Below are positions 55,085 to 64,000 of a stretch of 64,000 nt of DNA, piece by piece. The notes under the pieces were generated by a model. It was not told the origin of the DNA and made no database searches. It worked only from the letters and a program-made list of their open reading frames with translations. Source of the DNA: Chitinophaga pinensis (GTDB taxonomy: Bacteria > Bacteroidota > Bacteroidia > Chitinophagales > UBA10324); assembly GCA_945892775.1 (NCBI GenBank), contig CAMDDP010000008.1, positions 1 through 64,000 of the forward strand, read 5' to 3'. Position numbers and translations under genes: made by a program. Each line of letters begins with the position of its first letter. Within the stretch, counting starts at the first letter, position 1.

Positions 55085-55990
55085 TTAAAAATATCCTTGT
55101 TTTTTTCTATCCTCCATTGCCGCCTCACTTCGTTTATCATCTTGTCGCGAACCTCTTTCAGTTGTACGGGCAGCCGCAACTTCAGCAATAATATCTTCTA
55201 CAGTTGATGCTTCTGATAAAACTGCACCTGTACAAGTCATATCACCAACTGTTCGGAATCGAACAATCATTTCTTCTGTTTTTTCTTCAGGTTTCAGCTT
55301 CATAAAATCGCACACTGAATAAATAACTCCATCGCGGTTAAAGACATTTCTCTTATGAGTAAAGTACAAACTTGGCAATGGAATTTTTTCAATCAAAACA
55401 TATTGCCAAACATCCATTTCTGTCCAGTTGCTGATTGGGAAAACTCGAAAGTGTTCCCCAACTCTTTTTTTTCCGTTAAAGATGTTCCATAGCTCAGGAC
55501 GCTGATTTTTAGGATCCCATTGGCCGAATTCATCACGGTGTGAAAAAAATCTTTCTTTCGCTCTTGCTTTTTCTTCGTCTCTACGAGCCCCCCCAATTGC
55601 ACAATCGAATTTGTTTTCTTCAATAGCATCAAGCAGTGTGGTTGTTTGTAAAACATTTCGACTCGCATTGTATCCTTTTTCTTCCACCACTCTTCCTTTA
55701 TCTATTGAATCCTGAACTGAAGCAACAACCAATGTGGCATTAATTTCTTTAGCCCACCAATCTCGATATTCTATTGCTTCAGAAAAATTGTGCCCAGTAT
55801 CAACATGCATTAACTTGAATGGTATTGGTGCCGGCCAAAATGCTTTTCGTGCAAGATGAGAAACCACGATTGAATCTTTTCCCCCGCTGAATAACAAAAC
55901 AGGTCGCTCAAATTGTGCAGCCACCTCACGCAACACAAACATGCTTTCCGATTCCAATTCTCTCAGGTGTGTTAAATTATATGCTCTCAT
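55085..55990 (-). CDS. cysD: Sulfate adenylyltransferase subunit 2
   Basis: A 301-residue PP-loop ATP pyrophosphatase, the catalytic subunit making APS from sulfate and ATP. SGGKDS is at 35-40, DTGHNFSEAIEYRDWW near 66, GARRDEEKARAKER near 133 and FPISNWTEMDVW near 180, all standard for CysD. It begins 3 bases after the cysC stop, so the genes are tightly coupled. Together with CysN it forms the heterodimer activated by GTP hydrolysis. Confidence 0.96.
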   Translation of the reverse strand: MRAYNLTHLRELESESMFVLREVAAQFERPVLLFSGGKDSIVVSHLARKAFWPAPIPFKLMHVDTGHNFSEAIEYRDWWAKEINATLVVASVQDSIDKGRVVEEKGYNASRNVLQTTTLLDAIEENKFDCAIGGARRDEEKARAKERFFSHRDEFGQWDPKNQRPELWNIFNGKKRVGEHFRVFPISNWTEMDVWQYVLIEKIPLPSLYFTHKRNVFNRDGVIYSVCDFMKLKPEEKTEEMIVRFRTVGDMTCTGAVLSEASTVEDIIAEVAAARTTERGSRQDDKRSEAAMEDRKKQGYF

Positions 55991-55993
55991 GAA

Positions 55994-56599
55994 TTACTTT
56001 TTTGTAATGAATGGAAGAATGAAACTGAAAATTTTTTCAATCGATTCTTCAATAGTTAGTTCGTTGCTTTTTATTTCCAATGAAGGCGCAACAGGTGCTT
56101 CGAATGGTGCGGTGATACCGGTGAAATCTTTAATTTCTCCTCGGCGCGCTTTGGCGTAAAGACCTTTCACATCTCGTTGCTCACAAATTTCTAACGGACA
56201 ATTAACATAGATTTCAAGGAAATCATTTTCGCCAATTATTTCTTTCGCCAATTTCCGAACATCGTTAGTTGGGCTCACAAAAGAATTGATGGTGATGACA
56301 CCGCAATTCAAAAATAGTTTTGACACCTCAGCAATCCGGCGAATATTTTCCAATCGATCAACTTCACTAAAACCTAAATTATTATTTATTCCTGAGCGAA
56401 TGTTATCGCCATCCAATAATGTAGTAAAGAAGTTTTGTTCGTGTAGCTTCTTCTCGAGTGCTTCCGCTATGGTGCTTTTACCGGAACCGCTTAAACCTGT
56501 AAGCCATAAAACGCGTGCCGTTTGTTTTAGCAAATATTCTTTATCAGTACGTTGAAGTAGCCGATGAAATATAGGATGAATATTAGTGGTTAAACTCAT
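55994..56599 (-). CDS. cysC: Adenylylsulfate kinase
   Basis: A 201-residue P-loop kinase that phosphorylates APS to PAPS, the sulfate donor of the sulfotransferases in this window. The P-loop GLSGSGKS is at 35-42, LDGDNIRSGINNNLGFS near 62-78, INSFVSPTNDVRKLAKEIIG near 102, and GLYAKARRGEIKDFTGI near 148. It is the first gene of the cysCDN operon and has its own -7 box. No PAPS or APS reductase is adjacent. Confidence 0.96.
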   Translation of the reverse strand: MSLTTNIHPIFHRLLQRTDKEYLLKQTARVLWLTGLSGSGKSTIAEALEKKLHEQNFFTTLLDGDNIRSGINNNLGFSEVDRLENIRRIAEVSKLFLNCGVITINSFVSPTNDVRKLAKEIIGENDFLEIYVNCPLEICEQRDVKGLYAKARRGEIKDFTGITAPFEAPVAPSLEIKSNELTIEESIEKIFSFILPFITKK

Positions 56600-56612
56600 T
56601 TAAAAAGCGTTG

Positions 56613-56620
56613 CAAAGATA
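56613..56620 (-). promoter_or_regulatory. -7 box TATCTTTG for cysCDN
   Basis: The minus strand has an exact TAnnTTTG match ending 13 bases before the cysC ATG, giving a very short leader. No TTTG at -33 is clear. Confidence 0.5.
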
Positions 56621-56653
56621 ATTATTAGAAGGTGTTTAACCTAATGAGAAAAA

Positions 56654-57850
56654 TCATTTGGAAATTAAAAGCTGCATGGCAATCCATGCCATTGTACCGG
56701 TTGCCGTTTCCAATGCTTTTTCTTCAATGTCAAATGTGGCAGTGTGAACAGGAGAAATAATTCCTCGCTCTTCATTTCGGATTCCAAGCCGGAAATAACA
56801 CCCCGGAATTTCGTGGGAATAAAAAGCAAAGTCATCGGAAGTCATTCGCAATGGAATATCAACTACATTTTCTTTACCTAAAAAATCCTGCGCTGCATTT
56901 TTTGATTGAGTGGTAATTAATGGATTATTATAAAGACATGGATAACCGATTGCAATTTTAACTTCAATGGTTGATGAAGTTTCAACCGCAATTTTATTTG
57001 CGATGGATATTAATTTTTCATGAATTATTTTTCTCCACATTTCATCCATCGTTCTGAATGTACCCTCAATTTTCACTTCATCCGGAATAACATTTGTTGC
57101 ACCGGCTCCTGTTATTTTTCCGAAAGCAATGACAGTTGGAATTGTTTGAGTTTTTACTTCTTCAATTAAATTTTCATAAGCATTTAATAATCTCGCAGCT
57201 ATAAATAGAGGGTTGTTGTATTCACCAGGCATTGCAGCATGACCACCTTTTCCCATCACATTAATAAAAATCTCATCGCAACTTGCCATGTACTGCCCTT
57301 CCCGAAAACCAACTTTCCCATATTCCAATGTTGGAAAAACATGAAGCGCAAGAATAGAATCCGGTTTTGGATTATCTAGAATTCCATTGGCAATCATCGC
57401 ACTTGCACCACCCGGTAATTTTTCTTCAGCAGGTTGAAAAATAGCTTTAATAGTTCCTCCCCACTTCGATTTCAGGTGTTGAAGAATTCTTAAAGTACCA
57501 AGTAATGCAGCTGTATGAACATCATGACCACATGCATGCATTACTCCTTCATTACAAGATTTATAACTTACTTCATTTTTTTCAATTATAGGCAGAGCAT
57601 CCAATTCACCCCGAATTGCTATAACTTTTTCTCCAGGCAATTCTCCTTTTAAAAGCACACAAATTCCATTCCCGGCAATCTTTGTTGAATGAGGAATTTC
57701 CCATTCAGTTAATTTTTTAGATATAAAGTCTGCTGTCTTTAGTTCTTCATTCGACAATTCCGGGTTTGCATGAATGTGCCTTCTTATAGCAATTACTTCA
57801 TTTTGAATTTCTGATGAAAAACTTTTTATTTCAGCTTTTTGATTATTCAT
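56654..57850 (-). CDS. M20 family amidohydrolase/carboxypeptidase
   Basis: A 398-residue cytoplasmic M20D metallohydrolase of the amino-acid N-acyl or IAA-conjugate hydrolase group. RRHIHANPELSNEE near 23-36, the metal ligands in HACGHDVHTAALLG near 107-120, the FQPAEEKLPGGASAMI stretch near 138-153 with the catalytic Glu, and MTSDDFAFYSHEIPG near 340 are present. A lid domain with GKGGHAAMPG lies between. It releases an amino acid or acyl group from small conjugates; the exact substrate is not readable. It is unlinked in function to its neighbours. Confidence 0.9.
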   Translation of the reverse strand: MNNQKAEIKSFSSEIQNEVIAIRRHIHANPELSNEELKTADFISKKLTEWEIPHSTKIAGNGICVLLKGELPGEKVIAIRGELDALPIIEKNEVSYKSCNEGVMHACGHDVHTAALLGTLRILQHLKSKWGGTIKAIFQPAEEKLPGGASAMIANGILDNPKPDSILALHVFPTLEYGKVGFREGQYMASCDEIFINVMGKGGHAAMPGEYNNPLFIAARLLNAYENLIEEVKTQTIPTVIAFGKITGAGATNVIPDEVKIEGTFRTMDEMWRKIIHEKLISIANKIAVETSSTIEVKIAIGYPCLYNNPLITTQSKNAAQDFLGKENVVDIPLRMTSDDFAFYSHEIPGCYFRLGIRNEERGIISPVHTATFDIEEKALETATGTMAWIAMQLLISK

Positions 57851-57975
57851 GTACTTGAAGAGGTAATAAAGACTTAAAGAATTTCACAATATTAAGCATT
57901 TCGGAAGGATTCATGTTAAGGTGTATTCAAATTTAGAACATATATTTATCGCGGATTAATTTCTACTTAATTAGA

Positions 57976-60714
57976 ATGAAGCGAAGTCAATTTAACATTT
58001 TTGTTATTTCCATTTTATTTTTCACCATTAATGCCAACGCACAAATTACAACTCATTATGTTGAAGAATTTTCCGCTCCAAGTTCTCAAGGGACTTTGGC
58101 AAATGGTTATAACGGTTGGACTATTACTTCAACAGGAGCGAATGGAGCTGAGGCTAATCAATGGTTTGTAAGTTGTCAAGAAAATGGAAACCTAATTGGA
58201 CAATGTGGAACTCCCTGCGCAGGAAATGCAACTTTACATTTAGGTTGTACTTTCCCCATCAATGATTTAGGAGCGTCTTATTTTGCAGGTGGAATCGGGA
58301 ATTGCATGACTCATAAACGGGCAGAAACGCCAATAATCGATTGTTCTTGCTCCGGTTCTCCAGTATATCTTGAATTCAGATATCTCGCAAGAGGGCAGGC
58401 CAATACTGACTTTTTTTCATTGGATTATTGGGATGGGACTGCTTGGACTGTTATCGTAAATCCACCGACTACTCCATTAACTTGTTCTCCTCAAGGTAAA
58501 TGGACAGGATTTGGTGTTGCACTTCCACTTTCAGCTGTAAACAATCCAAATGTTAAAATTGGTTTCAGATGGGAAAATAATAATGATGCAGTTGGAACAG
58601 ATCCTTCAGTTGCTATTGATAGCATTTTCGTTTATAGTCAAGCAATCTTATACTTTCCTGATTTTACATATAGTCCGTCAAGTCCTTGTTTTGGTGATTC
58701 TGTAACATTTACAAACACTACATTTGGTCCAGCCTCAGTATGGGCATGGGATTTTGGGGGCGGGGGATCTCCAAACACCTCAACTCTTCAAAATCCTACA
58801 GTTTTATTTAGCACTGCAGGAAATTATGTTGTAACACTTACCGCTAGTGATAATTGCGGGTCACCTCCGGTTTCTAACGCTTACCTAGTAATTATAAATA
58901 ATTGTATTAGCGCTATAGCTGATTTTACAACTCCAAATACTATTCTTTGCGAAGGAGATTCTGTGCTTTTTACTGACCTTTCTTTAGGTTCTCCTACAAG
59001 TTTTGAGTGGTCTTTCCAAGGAGGGAACCCTTCAAGTTTTTCAGGTCAAAATCCTCCATATATTACTTATTCCACAGTAGGCTCATATAATGTAACTCTT
59101 ATTGTCGCAAACGGTTTCGGATCCGACACTTTGTTATTGCCCGGATATATAACCGTAAATAACTGCCAATTGCCCGTTGCAAATTTTTCAACCCCAATAA
59201 CAACATTATGTAGTCCTACTTGTATCACATTTACTGATGCTAGCGTTCCAACAGTGAATATAACTGGTTGGAATTGGGTTTTTACAGGCGGTGTTCCTGC
59301 AATTTTTTCGGGTCAGTTTCCTCCTCAAATATGTTATAATACTCCTGGTGTTTACGATGTTGAGTTAACTGTTGATGATGGAATTAATTTCAATACCCTT
59401 ACAATGCCCGGGTATATAACAGTTAATAATTGTCAGCCACCTACAGCTGCTTTTAACACTCCTTCTACTAATCTATGTGAAAGTCAATGCATAACCTTTA
59501 CGAATCAAAGTGTTCTTTCAACATCATGGAATTGGACATTTGCAGGAGGAACTCCTTCGTCCTTTGTTGGACAAAATCCTCCACAGATTTGCTACTCAAC
59601 TTCCGGAACTTTTGATGTAAGATTAATAGTTTCTAATACTTACGGAATTGATACGCTTTTACAAACTGCATACATTTCTGTAGCAAGTTGCGTTCCTACC
59701 GCTGGATTTTCTGCTGCAATTACTTCTGGTTGTAATGGGGATTGTTTCACTATTACAAATCAAAGTGTTGGTGCTACCAGCTGGAACTGGACATTTCCAG
59801 GAGGAACTCCTGCAATTTTCATTGGACAAAATCCCCCGCCTATATGTTATACAAATCCGGGAACCTATGATGTGTCTCTACTTGTATCAAACATTTACGG
59901 CGCTGACTCAATTTTACAAACTGGTTTTATTACCATTACATATTGCAATTTATTAAATGCTCAGTTTTTTGCTACTGATACTTTTATTTGCGAAGGTGAT
60001 TGCATAAGTTTTGTTGACCAAAGTGCTGGCGCACCTATTGGATGGCTATGGGTTATGCCTGGAGGTGTACCGGATACTTTAACTGCACAAAATCCTCCAT
60101 ATGTGTGCTACCCAAATGCAGGAAATTATCCTGTTACTTTATTTATATTCAATATCGGAGGAATTGATTCAGTTGTATATTCGAATTATATAACTGTAAA
60201 TGCAGGCACTTTTATTACAACTAATATTGACAGTGCGACAATCTATCAGGGAGATCCAATTCAATTAGTTGCTTCAGGCGGAGTTAGCTATTTATGGTCC
60301 CCCGATATTTATTTAGATAACATCTTTAATTCTTCTCCAATTGCTTCACCTATTGATACAACTAACTACCAGGTGGTAATGACTGATGCCAATGGCTGTT
60401 CGTCTGTAAAATCAATATTAATTAATGTAATTCCCCCTGAAACTGTTTGGGCACCTACAGCATTTACACCAAACAATGATCAGGTTAATGATGTTTTTTA
60501 CATCAAGGCTGGAGGTATTATTACAAAGTATGTTTTAAAGATATTTGATCGCTGGGGTGAAATGGTGTTTACATCAAATGACCAAAACGATGGATGGGAC
60601 GGAACTTATCAATCAAAAGAACTTAATGTTGGAGTTTATTTATACTATTATAAAGTTGAATTTGTTGACGGTGTTGTTATTGAAAAGTCAGGGGATGTTA
60701 CTTTATTAAAATAA
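57976..60714 (+). CDS. PKD-repeat surface protein with T9SS type B (gliding-motility) C-terminal domain
   Basis: A 912-residue exported protein. The signal peptide ends near residue 22 (NAQ), and a jelly-roll-like domain occupies about 25-220. Six tandem PKD-like repeats of about 80-85 residues follow (near 225, 312, 397, 485, 570 and 655), each with a W.W.F.GG.P core and several Cys pairs. From about 823 the CHU_C/type B domain starts with WAPTAFTPNNDQVND and ends GVYLYYYKVEF..GDVTLLK. It is the only type B cargo in the window; such proteins are often adhesins or attach through SprA-linked partners. Ligand unknown. A near-match -7 box (TATATTTA) lies upstream. Confidence 0.88.
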   Translation: MKRSQFNIFVISILFFTINANAQITTHYVEEFSAPSSQGTLANGYNGWTITSTGANGAEANQWFVSCQENGNLIGQCGTPCAGNATLHLGCTFPINDLGASYFAGGIGNCMTHKRAETPIIDCSCSGSPVYLEFRYLARGQANTDFFSLDYWDGTAWTVIVNPPTTPLTCSPQGKWTGFGVALPLSAVNNPNVKIGFRWENNNDAVGTDPSVAIDSIFVYSQAILYFPDFTYSPSSPCFGDSVTFTNTTFGPASVWAWDFGGGGSPNTSTLQNPTVLFSTAGNYVVTLTASDNCGSPPVSNAYLVIINNCISAIADFTTPNTILCEGDSVLFTDLSLGSPTSFEWSFQGGNPSSFSGQNPPYITYSTVGSYNVTLIVANGFGSDTLLLPGYITVNNCQLPVANFSTPITTLCSPTCITFTDASVPTVNITGWNWVFTGGVPAIFSGQFPPQICYNTPGVYDVELTVDDGINFNTLTMPGYITVNNCQPPTAAFNTPSTNLCESQCITFTNQSVLSTSWNWTFAGGTPSSFVGQNPPQICYSTSGTFDVRLIVSNTYGIDTLLQTAYISVASCVPTAGFSAAITSGCNGDCFTITNQSVGATSWNWTFPGGTPAIFIGQNPPPICYTNPGTYDVSLLVSNIYGADSILQTGFITITYCNLLNAQFFATDTFICEGDCISFVDQSAGAPIGWLWVMPGGVPDTLTAQNPPYVCYPNAGNYPVTLFIFNIGGIDSVVYSNYITVNAGTFITTNIDSATIYQGDPIQLVASGGVSYLWSPDIYLDNIFNSSPIASPIDTTNYQVVMTDANGCSSVKSILINVIPPETVWAPTAFTPNNDQVNDVFYIKAGGIITKYVLKIFDRWGEMVFTSNDQNDGWDGTYQSKELNVGVYLYYYKVEFVDGVVIEKSGDVTLLK

Positions 60715-60742
60715 AGGTTGGAATCTATACAATACAACTTTT

Positions 60743-61684
60743 TTATTTATTTGAACTATTGTTTTTTATTAGTGAAAAAACAATTGAAGAGCCAAGAACT
60801 AGTATAATAATCAGCAATGAGATTTCAGTGGGAATATGCCAATTAAAAATTTCTATCATCATTTTTATCCCAATGAACATAAGTACAAATGAAATTCCTT
60901 GCTGTAGATAATCGAATTTATTTACTGCGCCCATCAATAAATAAAACATAGCTCGCAACCCCATTACTGCAAAAATATTTGAAGTAAGAACTACCATTTT
61001 ATTTTGCGAAACTGCAAAAGCCGCCGGTATTGAATCTATTGCAAATACTAAATCAGTACTTGCTAATACTCCAACAACTAAAAAAAGAATACTGTAATAT
61101 TTCTTTCCATCTCGGTGAATGATAAAATTCCCCTCTCCCTCTTCATCTAAGATATTGAAATATTTCTTCATGAATTTATAAATTATATTCTTTTCGGGAT
61201 GTACTTCGGGTTCTTGGCCACTCATTAAAATTTTATAGCCCGTATAAATTAGTAAGCCCCCAAAAACATAAAGAATCCAAGAAAACTCAGCCACCAATTG
61301 CATTCCCAGCAAAATAAAAATTACACGGAATATTATAGCGCCCATAATTCCATAAGATAGAACCTTCCGATAATACTTTTCAGAAACTTTGAAATAGGAA
61401 AGTATTAATACAAATACAAAAATATTATCAATGGATAAAGAATATTCCATAACATAAGCTGATACGTATTGCAAGCCAAGTTCAGGCCCTTCTTTCCAAT
61501 AAATTAGCGCCCCGAATAATAGACCTAAACTAACCCAACCTAAACTTTGCAACGCAGCACTTTTGTAACTCATAGCCTTTGGCTTATTGAAAACTATAAA
61601 GTCAAAGACTATTGAAATGGCTAAAAGGCTTAAGAAAAAAAACCCCAGCCAAGAACCATTATTTATTAAATTAGAAAAATTCAT
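60743..61684 (-). CDS. TerC/Alx family integral membrane protein
   Basis: A 313-residue protein with about nine membrane helices. The two conserved acidic helices are seen as EYSLSIDNIFVFVLI near 80-94 and VLASTDLVFAIDSIPAAFAVS near 206-226, the family's hallmark. The FNILDEEGEGNFI segment forms the usual cytoplasmic loop. Family members Alx and MeeY export manganese in E. coli; a metal-export role here is likely but untested. The length is normal. Confidence 0.92.
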   Translation of the reverse strand: MNFSNLINNGSWLGFFFLSLLAISIVFDFIVFNKPKAMSYKSAALQSLGWVSLGLLFGALIYWKEGPELGLQYVSAYVMEYSLSIDNIFVFVLILSYFKVSEKYYRKVLSYGIMGAIIFRVIFILLGMQLVAEFSWILYVFGGLLIYTGYKILMSGQEPEVHPEKNIIYKFMKKYFNILDEEGEGNFIIHRDGKKYYSILFLVVGVLASTDLVFAIDSIPAAFAVSQNKMVVLTSNIFAVMGLRAMFYLLMGAVNKFDYLQQGISFVLMFIGIKMMIEIFNWHIPTEISLLIIILVLGSSIVFSLIKNNSSNK

Positions 61685-61691
61685 TCAAAGA

Positions 61692-62726
61692 CTATTTTAT
61701 TTTGAGTTGATTAGAAAGAAAAAAATCGATTGTTTGAAACAATCTACCAAAATGAAATTGCTGTATCAAAACAAAATCATTTCCATCATTAATTGTTGCA
61801 TAATAATGGTCCACATCATATTGCATTGGTTCTCCTTTATTTGAAAATTGTTGCAAAGTTTCTCTCGATACAGATTTGTAATAACAAGTGGCGGTAAAAA
61901 TATTCCCGCGCACATCAATCGCTTTGATTTCGCAAAACGGTTGTTGCATTAAAATTGAGTCCCTGTTTTTGTTATTGTTTTCAAATCCTTCGGCATTAAT
62001 AAAACGAAAAAGTGAGAGATACATTCCCATTCTATCCTTGCTTGCTTGCTTCGGATTTATTTGCATGTGTGTTTTATAATTCACCAGTTGAAATGAATCA
62101 ACACCAACAACATTTATTATAAAAGAACTGTCATCATCACTTAGGTAATGAACTGAAACTTCTTTTAACTGATTAAGTGGCAAACTGAAAATGCTGCGGC
62201 TTCTCCATTCTTCTTCATCAGTAATATAACGAACTGTTAATACGCCATGAAAACCAGGAACACTTACCACATAAGGATTTTCGCCATCCAGTGTTTTCAT
62301 ATATGTTCCGTTTAGATCATTGGTGCCACCACCTACATAATAACAATTAATCAAAACATTGTTTAAGTCATAAATTTCTATTTTTATATTATCAGACGAT
62401 AAATTTTTCAAAACATTGTTACGTGCTGTTTCAGGAACAGGATATTTAATACTCAATTGTTTGATTGTTTTTAACAGAACGCTTATGGCCTCAGCCCTTG
62501 CAGGATTTTTTTGATTGACCAGCCAGCCGCCGTTCATATCCCGTTCAAGTATTACTGATCTTTTATTCATATCAGCTATAAATATTTTCCCTATGCTGGC
62601 AGTGTCTTCTACCGCAAAGTTTTTTTCATTTATCGGAAGGGTGCTGTTTCCTTTTTTAAAAACAAAAAAATATACTGCAGCTCCTATTATAATTAGCACA
62701 ATAAAATAAATCAAATTTTTTTTCAT
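61692..62726 (-). CDS. DUF4340 domain-containing membrane-anchored protein
   Basis: A 344-residue protein from the ATG at 62726. One N-terminal anchor (about residues 4-21) is followed by a periplasmic beta-rich DUF4340 domain with SIFSLPLNQLKEVSVHY near 185-201, the best-conserved part of the family. A TTG at 62744 would add six residues. It starts 24 bases after gldG on the same strand; DUF4340 proteins often sit beside GldG-type ABC auxiliary subunits, suggesting a shared envelope complex. Confidence 0.82.
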   Translation of the reverse strand: MKKNLIYFIVLIIIGAAVYFFVFKKGNSTLPINEKNFAVEDTASIGKIFIADMNKRSVILERDMNGGWLVNQKNPARAEAISVLLKTIKQLSIKYPVPETARNNVLKNLSSDNIKIEIYDLNNVLINCYYVGGGTNDLNGTYMKTLDGENPYVVSVPGFHGVLTVRYITDEEEWRSRSIFSLPLNQLKEVSVHYLSDDDSSFIINVVGVDSFQLVNYKTHMQINPKQASKDRMGMYLSLFRFINAEGFENNNKNRDSILMQQPFCEIKAIDVRGNIFTATCYYKSVSRETLQQFSNKGEPMQYDVDHYYATINDGNDFVLIQQFHFGRLFQTIDFFLSNQLKIK

Positions 62727-62750
62727 GAGTATAAATTCAGTCAATAAAAA

Positions 62751-64000
62751 TCACAATCTTGAATATTTTTTTATTCGAACTATAAAGAACAATGTGCCAA
62801 AAAATAAGATTATAAAAATCGGAATGCCAATATTTATCGACTGCCATTTTAATTTTTCTGCTTTAACTTTTTGAGTATCAAGCAATCTTAATTTTACTTG
62901 TTTTCCTCTCGTTTCAATCACATTTAAATTATTAGTAAGATAATCAATACAGTTGAGTAAAAAGTTTTTATTGTTAAAATAATCGCCGGTGTATTTATAA
63001 TATCCTAATGAAAATGGCTGCCCTTTATTACTAAATTCATTATTAGCCATATCCCCATCAGCAATTACAACCATTGAATTTTCGCTACTCAACTCTTTGA
63101 AAGGAGTTTTTAATGAGTCCCGAAGAACCGTTTGGAGTTCATCGGTCATTCTATTTTGATACAATGATTTAAATTTCCCTTCTAGTAAAACAGCCACCGG
63201 ATAATTTTTTTTTGAATATGAATTTATATCTGGTTCTTTTCTAAGTTCGCGCATATCAACCATGTATGGGGCGAAGACCTGTTTAGAATATTTTGATGAA
63301 TGAAGCAGCACTGTTTTCTTAAGTCCAATAGTTGCAACTGTATCCAGAGTTGAAGTAAATAAAGTGCTTACCGCATCAATGCCATAAGTAATCGGATGAA
63401 CCACATCAGGTGAAAGCACAGGAAAGAAAGGGCATGGAAATAAATTAAACTGTGGTTGATTGTTTGCCGAACTATTATTCTGCACTAATAAAGGAACTGG
63501 ATTGCAAGCCAAATCCATTAATAACCCGGCATTGAGCCGAATTCCGTAAGTAAATAACTGGTCATCCAGATTAAGAGAATAATCTGTAGCAAGCATAGCA
63601 GGTTTTTGAGTAAGACTATCGAGCGTTGCATTAACAGCATCAAGCATCCATAATATTTTTCCCCCATTCATTACAAACTGATCTATCTTAAATTTATCTT
63701 GTTCATTAAATGGGCGAGTCGGTTGGGCTATAATTAAAACATCTGTTTTCTTTTTTACATCTAATACGCTGTTCAGAATAATTGTATCGGCTTCATAAAA
63801 AGAAGTGAGTGTCTTTACAAAATCATATAGGTAAGACAATTCCTTTTCACCATGCCCTCGCAAAAAGGCAACGCGTATCTTCGTTGGCGACAATTGAGTT
63901 TTTATTGCGGAAGAAAACTTATATTCTAACTGTGCTTCAGAATTATTTAATGCCAATTGCGATTTCATGCCGCTCTCATTATTTAATAAATTTACGGGGA
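62751..64000 (-). CDS. gldG: Gliding-motility ABC transporter auxiliary protein GldG, C-terminal part (runs off the right edge)
   Basis: The reverse frame is open to the window edge, so the first Met at 63968 is internal; upstream codons read PVNLLNNESG. The visible 416 residues cover the ABC auxiliary domain: RVAFLRGHGEKELSYLYDF, DVLIIAQPTRPF, KFKIDQFVMNGGKILWMLDAV near the middle, MVVIADGDMANN, NKNFLLNCIDYLT near the end, and a final membrane helix (IFIILFFGTLFFIV). These match GldG, partner of GldA and GldF in gliding. Its N-terminal helix and gldF would lie beyond the window. Confidence 0.88.
   Translation of the reverse strand, partial: PVNLLNNESGMKSQLALNNSEAQLEYKFSSAIKTQLSPTKIRVAFLRGHGEKELSYLYDFVKTLTSFYEADTIILNSVLDVKKKTDVLIIAQPTRPFNEQDKFKIDQFVMNGGKILWMLDAVNATLDSLTQKPAMLATDYSLNLDDQLFTYGIRLNAGLLMDLACNPVPLLVQNNSSANNQPQFNLFPCPFFPVLSPDVVHPITYGIDAVSTLFTSTLDTVATIGLKKTVLLHSSKYSKQVFAPYMVDMRELRKEPDINSYSKKNYPVAVLLEGKFKSLYQNRMTDELQTVLRDSLKTPFKELSSENSMVVIADGDMANNEFSNKGQPFSLGYYKYTGDYFNNKNFLLNCIDYLTNNLNVIETRGKQVKLRLLDTQKVKAEKLKWQSINIGIPIFIILFFGTLFFIVRIKKYSRL

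Noticed and set aside
1-64000. tRNA, rRNA, CRISPR arrays, insertion sequences and integrases
   Set aside because: I scanned by eye for T-loop-like GGTTCGAA sequence, regularly spaced repeats and transposase-like proteins and found none that hold up; a covariance or profile search could still reveal small RNAs.

Overview
The window comes from an AT-rich member of the Bacteroidota. The evidence is the gliding/type IX secretion (T9SS) proteins GldH and GldG, six proteins ending in T9SS sorting domains (five type A, one type B 'gliding-motility C-terminal'), the holB-ricT-gldH gene order, and repeated matches to the Bacteroidota -7 promoter box TAnnTTTG just upstream of start codons. No rRNA, tRNA, CRISPR array, integrase or transposase was seen. 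I cannot place it below phylum.

Layout. 1-17.6 kb is mixed housekeeping and accessory DNA: the edge of a DUF1972 glycosyltransferase, a PAPS-type sulfotransferase, an M13 metallopeptidase lipoprotein, a helical-repeat protein with an LtaS-like phosphoglycerol transferase, two T9SS cargo proteins (one a CotH kinase homologue), the holB-ricT-gldH operon and an amino acid permease. Two gene graveyards lie here: the N-terminal stub of heme A synthase (ctaA) at about 7.9-8.2 kb, and a collapsed ABC exporter operon at 14.9-17.1 kb surrounding an intact transglutaminase-like lipoprotein.

17.6-44.5 kb is one long plus-strand surface-polysaccharide locus, interrupted only by a small ArsR-type regulator on the minus strand. 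It encodes nucleotide-sugar enzymes (UDP-GlcA, UDP-xylose, a UDP-HexNAc dehydrogenase plus 4-epimerase pair, dTDP-rhamnose B/C/D, an aminotransferase, a GDP-sugar-type SDR), export parts (Wza, a Wzz-like co-polymerase without kinase domain, a CpsB-type tyrosine phosphatase broken by a frameshift in a run of ten A), a flippase, a Wzy/WaaL-like membrane protein, GT2 and GT4 glycosyltransferases, an MBOAT/SGNH acylation pair, a clan GH-A-like glycosidase, two sulfotransferases and the PAP phosphatase CysQ. RmlA, a BY-kinase and an initiating sugar-phosphate transferase are not present in the window.

44.5-64 kb holds urocanate hydratase, a T9SS-sorted alpha/beta hydrolase, isocitrate dehydrogenase, two tandem T9SS-sorted proteins that join a c-type heme domain to a PHM-like copper monooxygenase, the cysC-cysD-cysN sulfate-activation operon, an M20 amidohydrolase, a 912-residue PKD-repeat type B T9SS protein, a TerC-family protein, a DUF4340 protein and gldG running off the right edge.

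Across the window the main theme is sulfated surface glycan: CysDN and CysC make PAPS, three sulfotransferases can use it, and CysQ removes the PAP by-product. No PAPS reductase is present here, so PAPS made by this operon may largely serve sulfation (inference).
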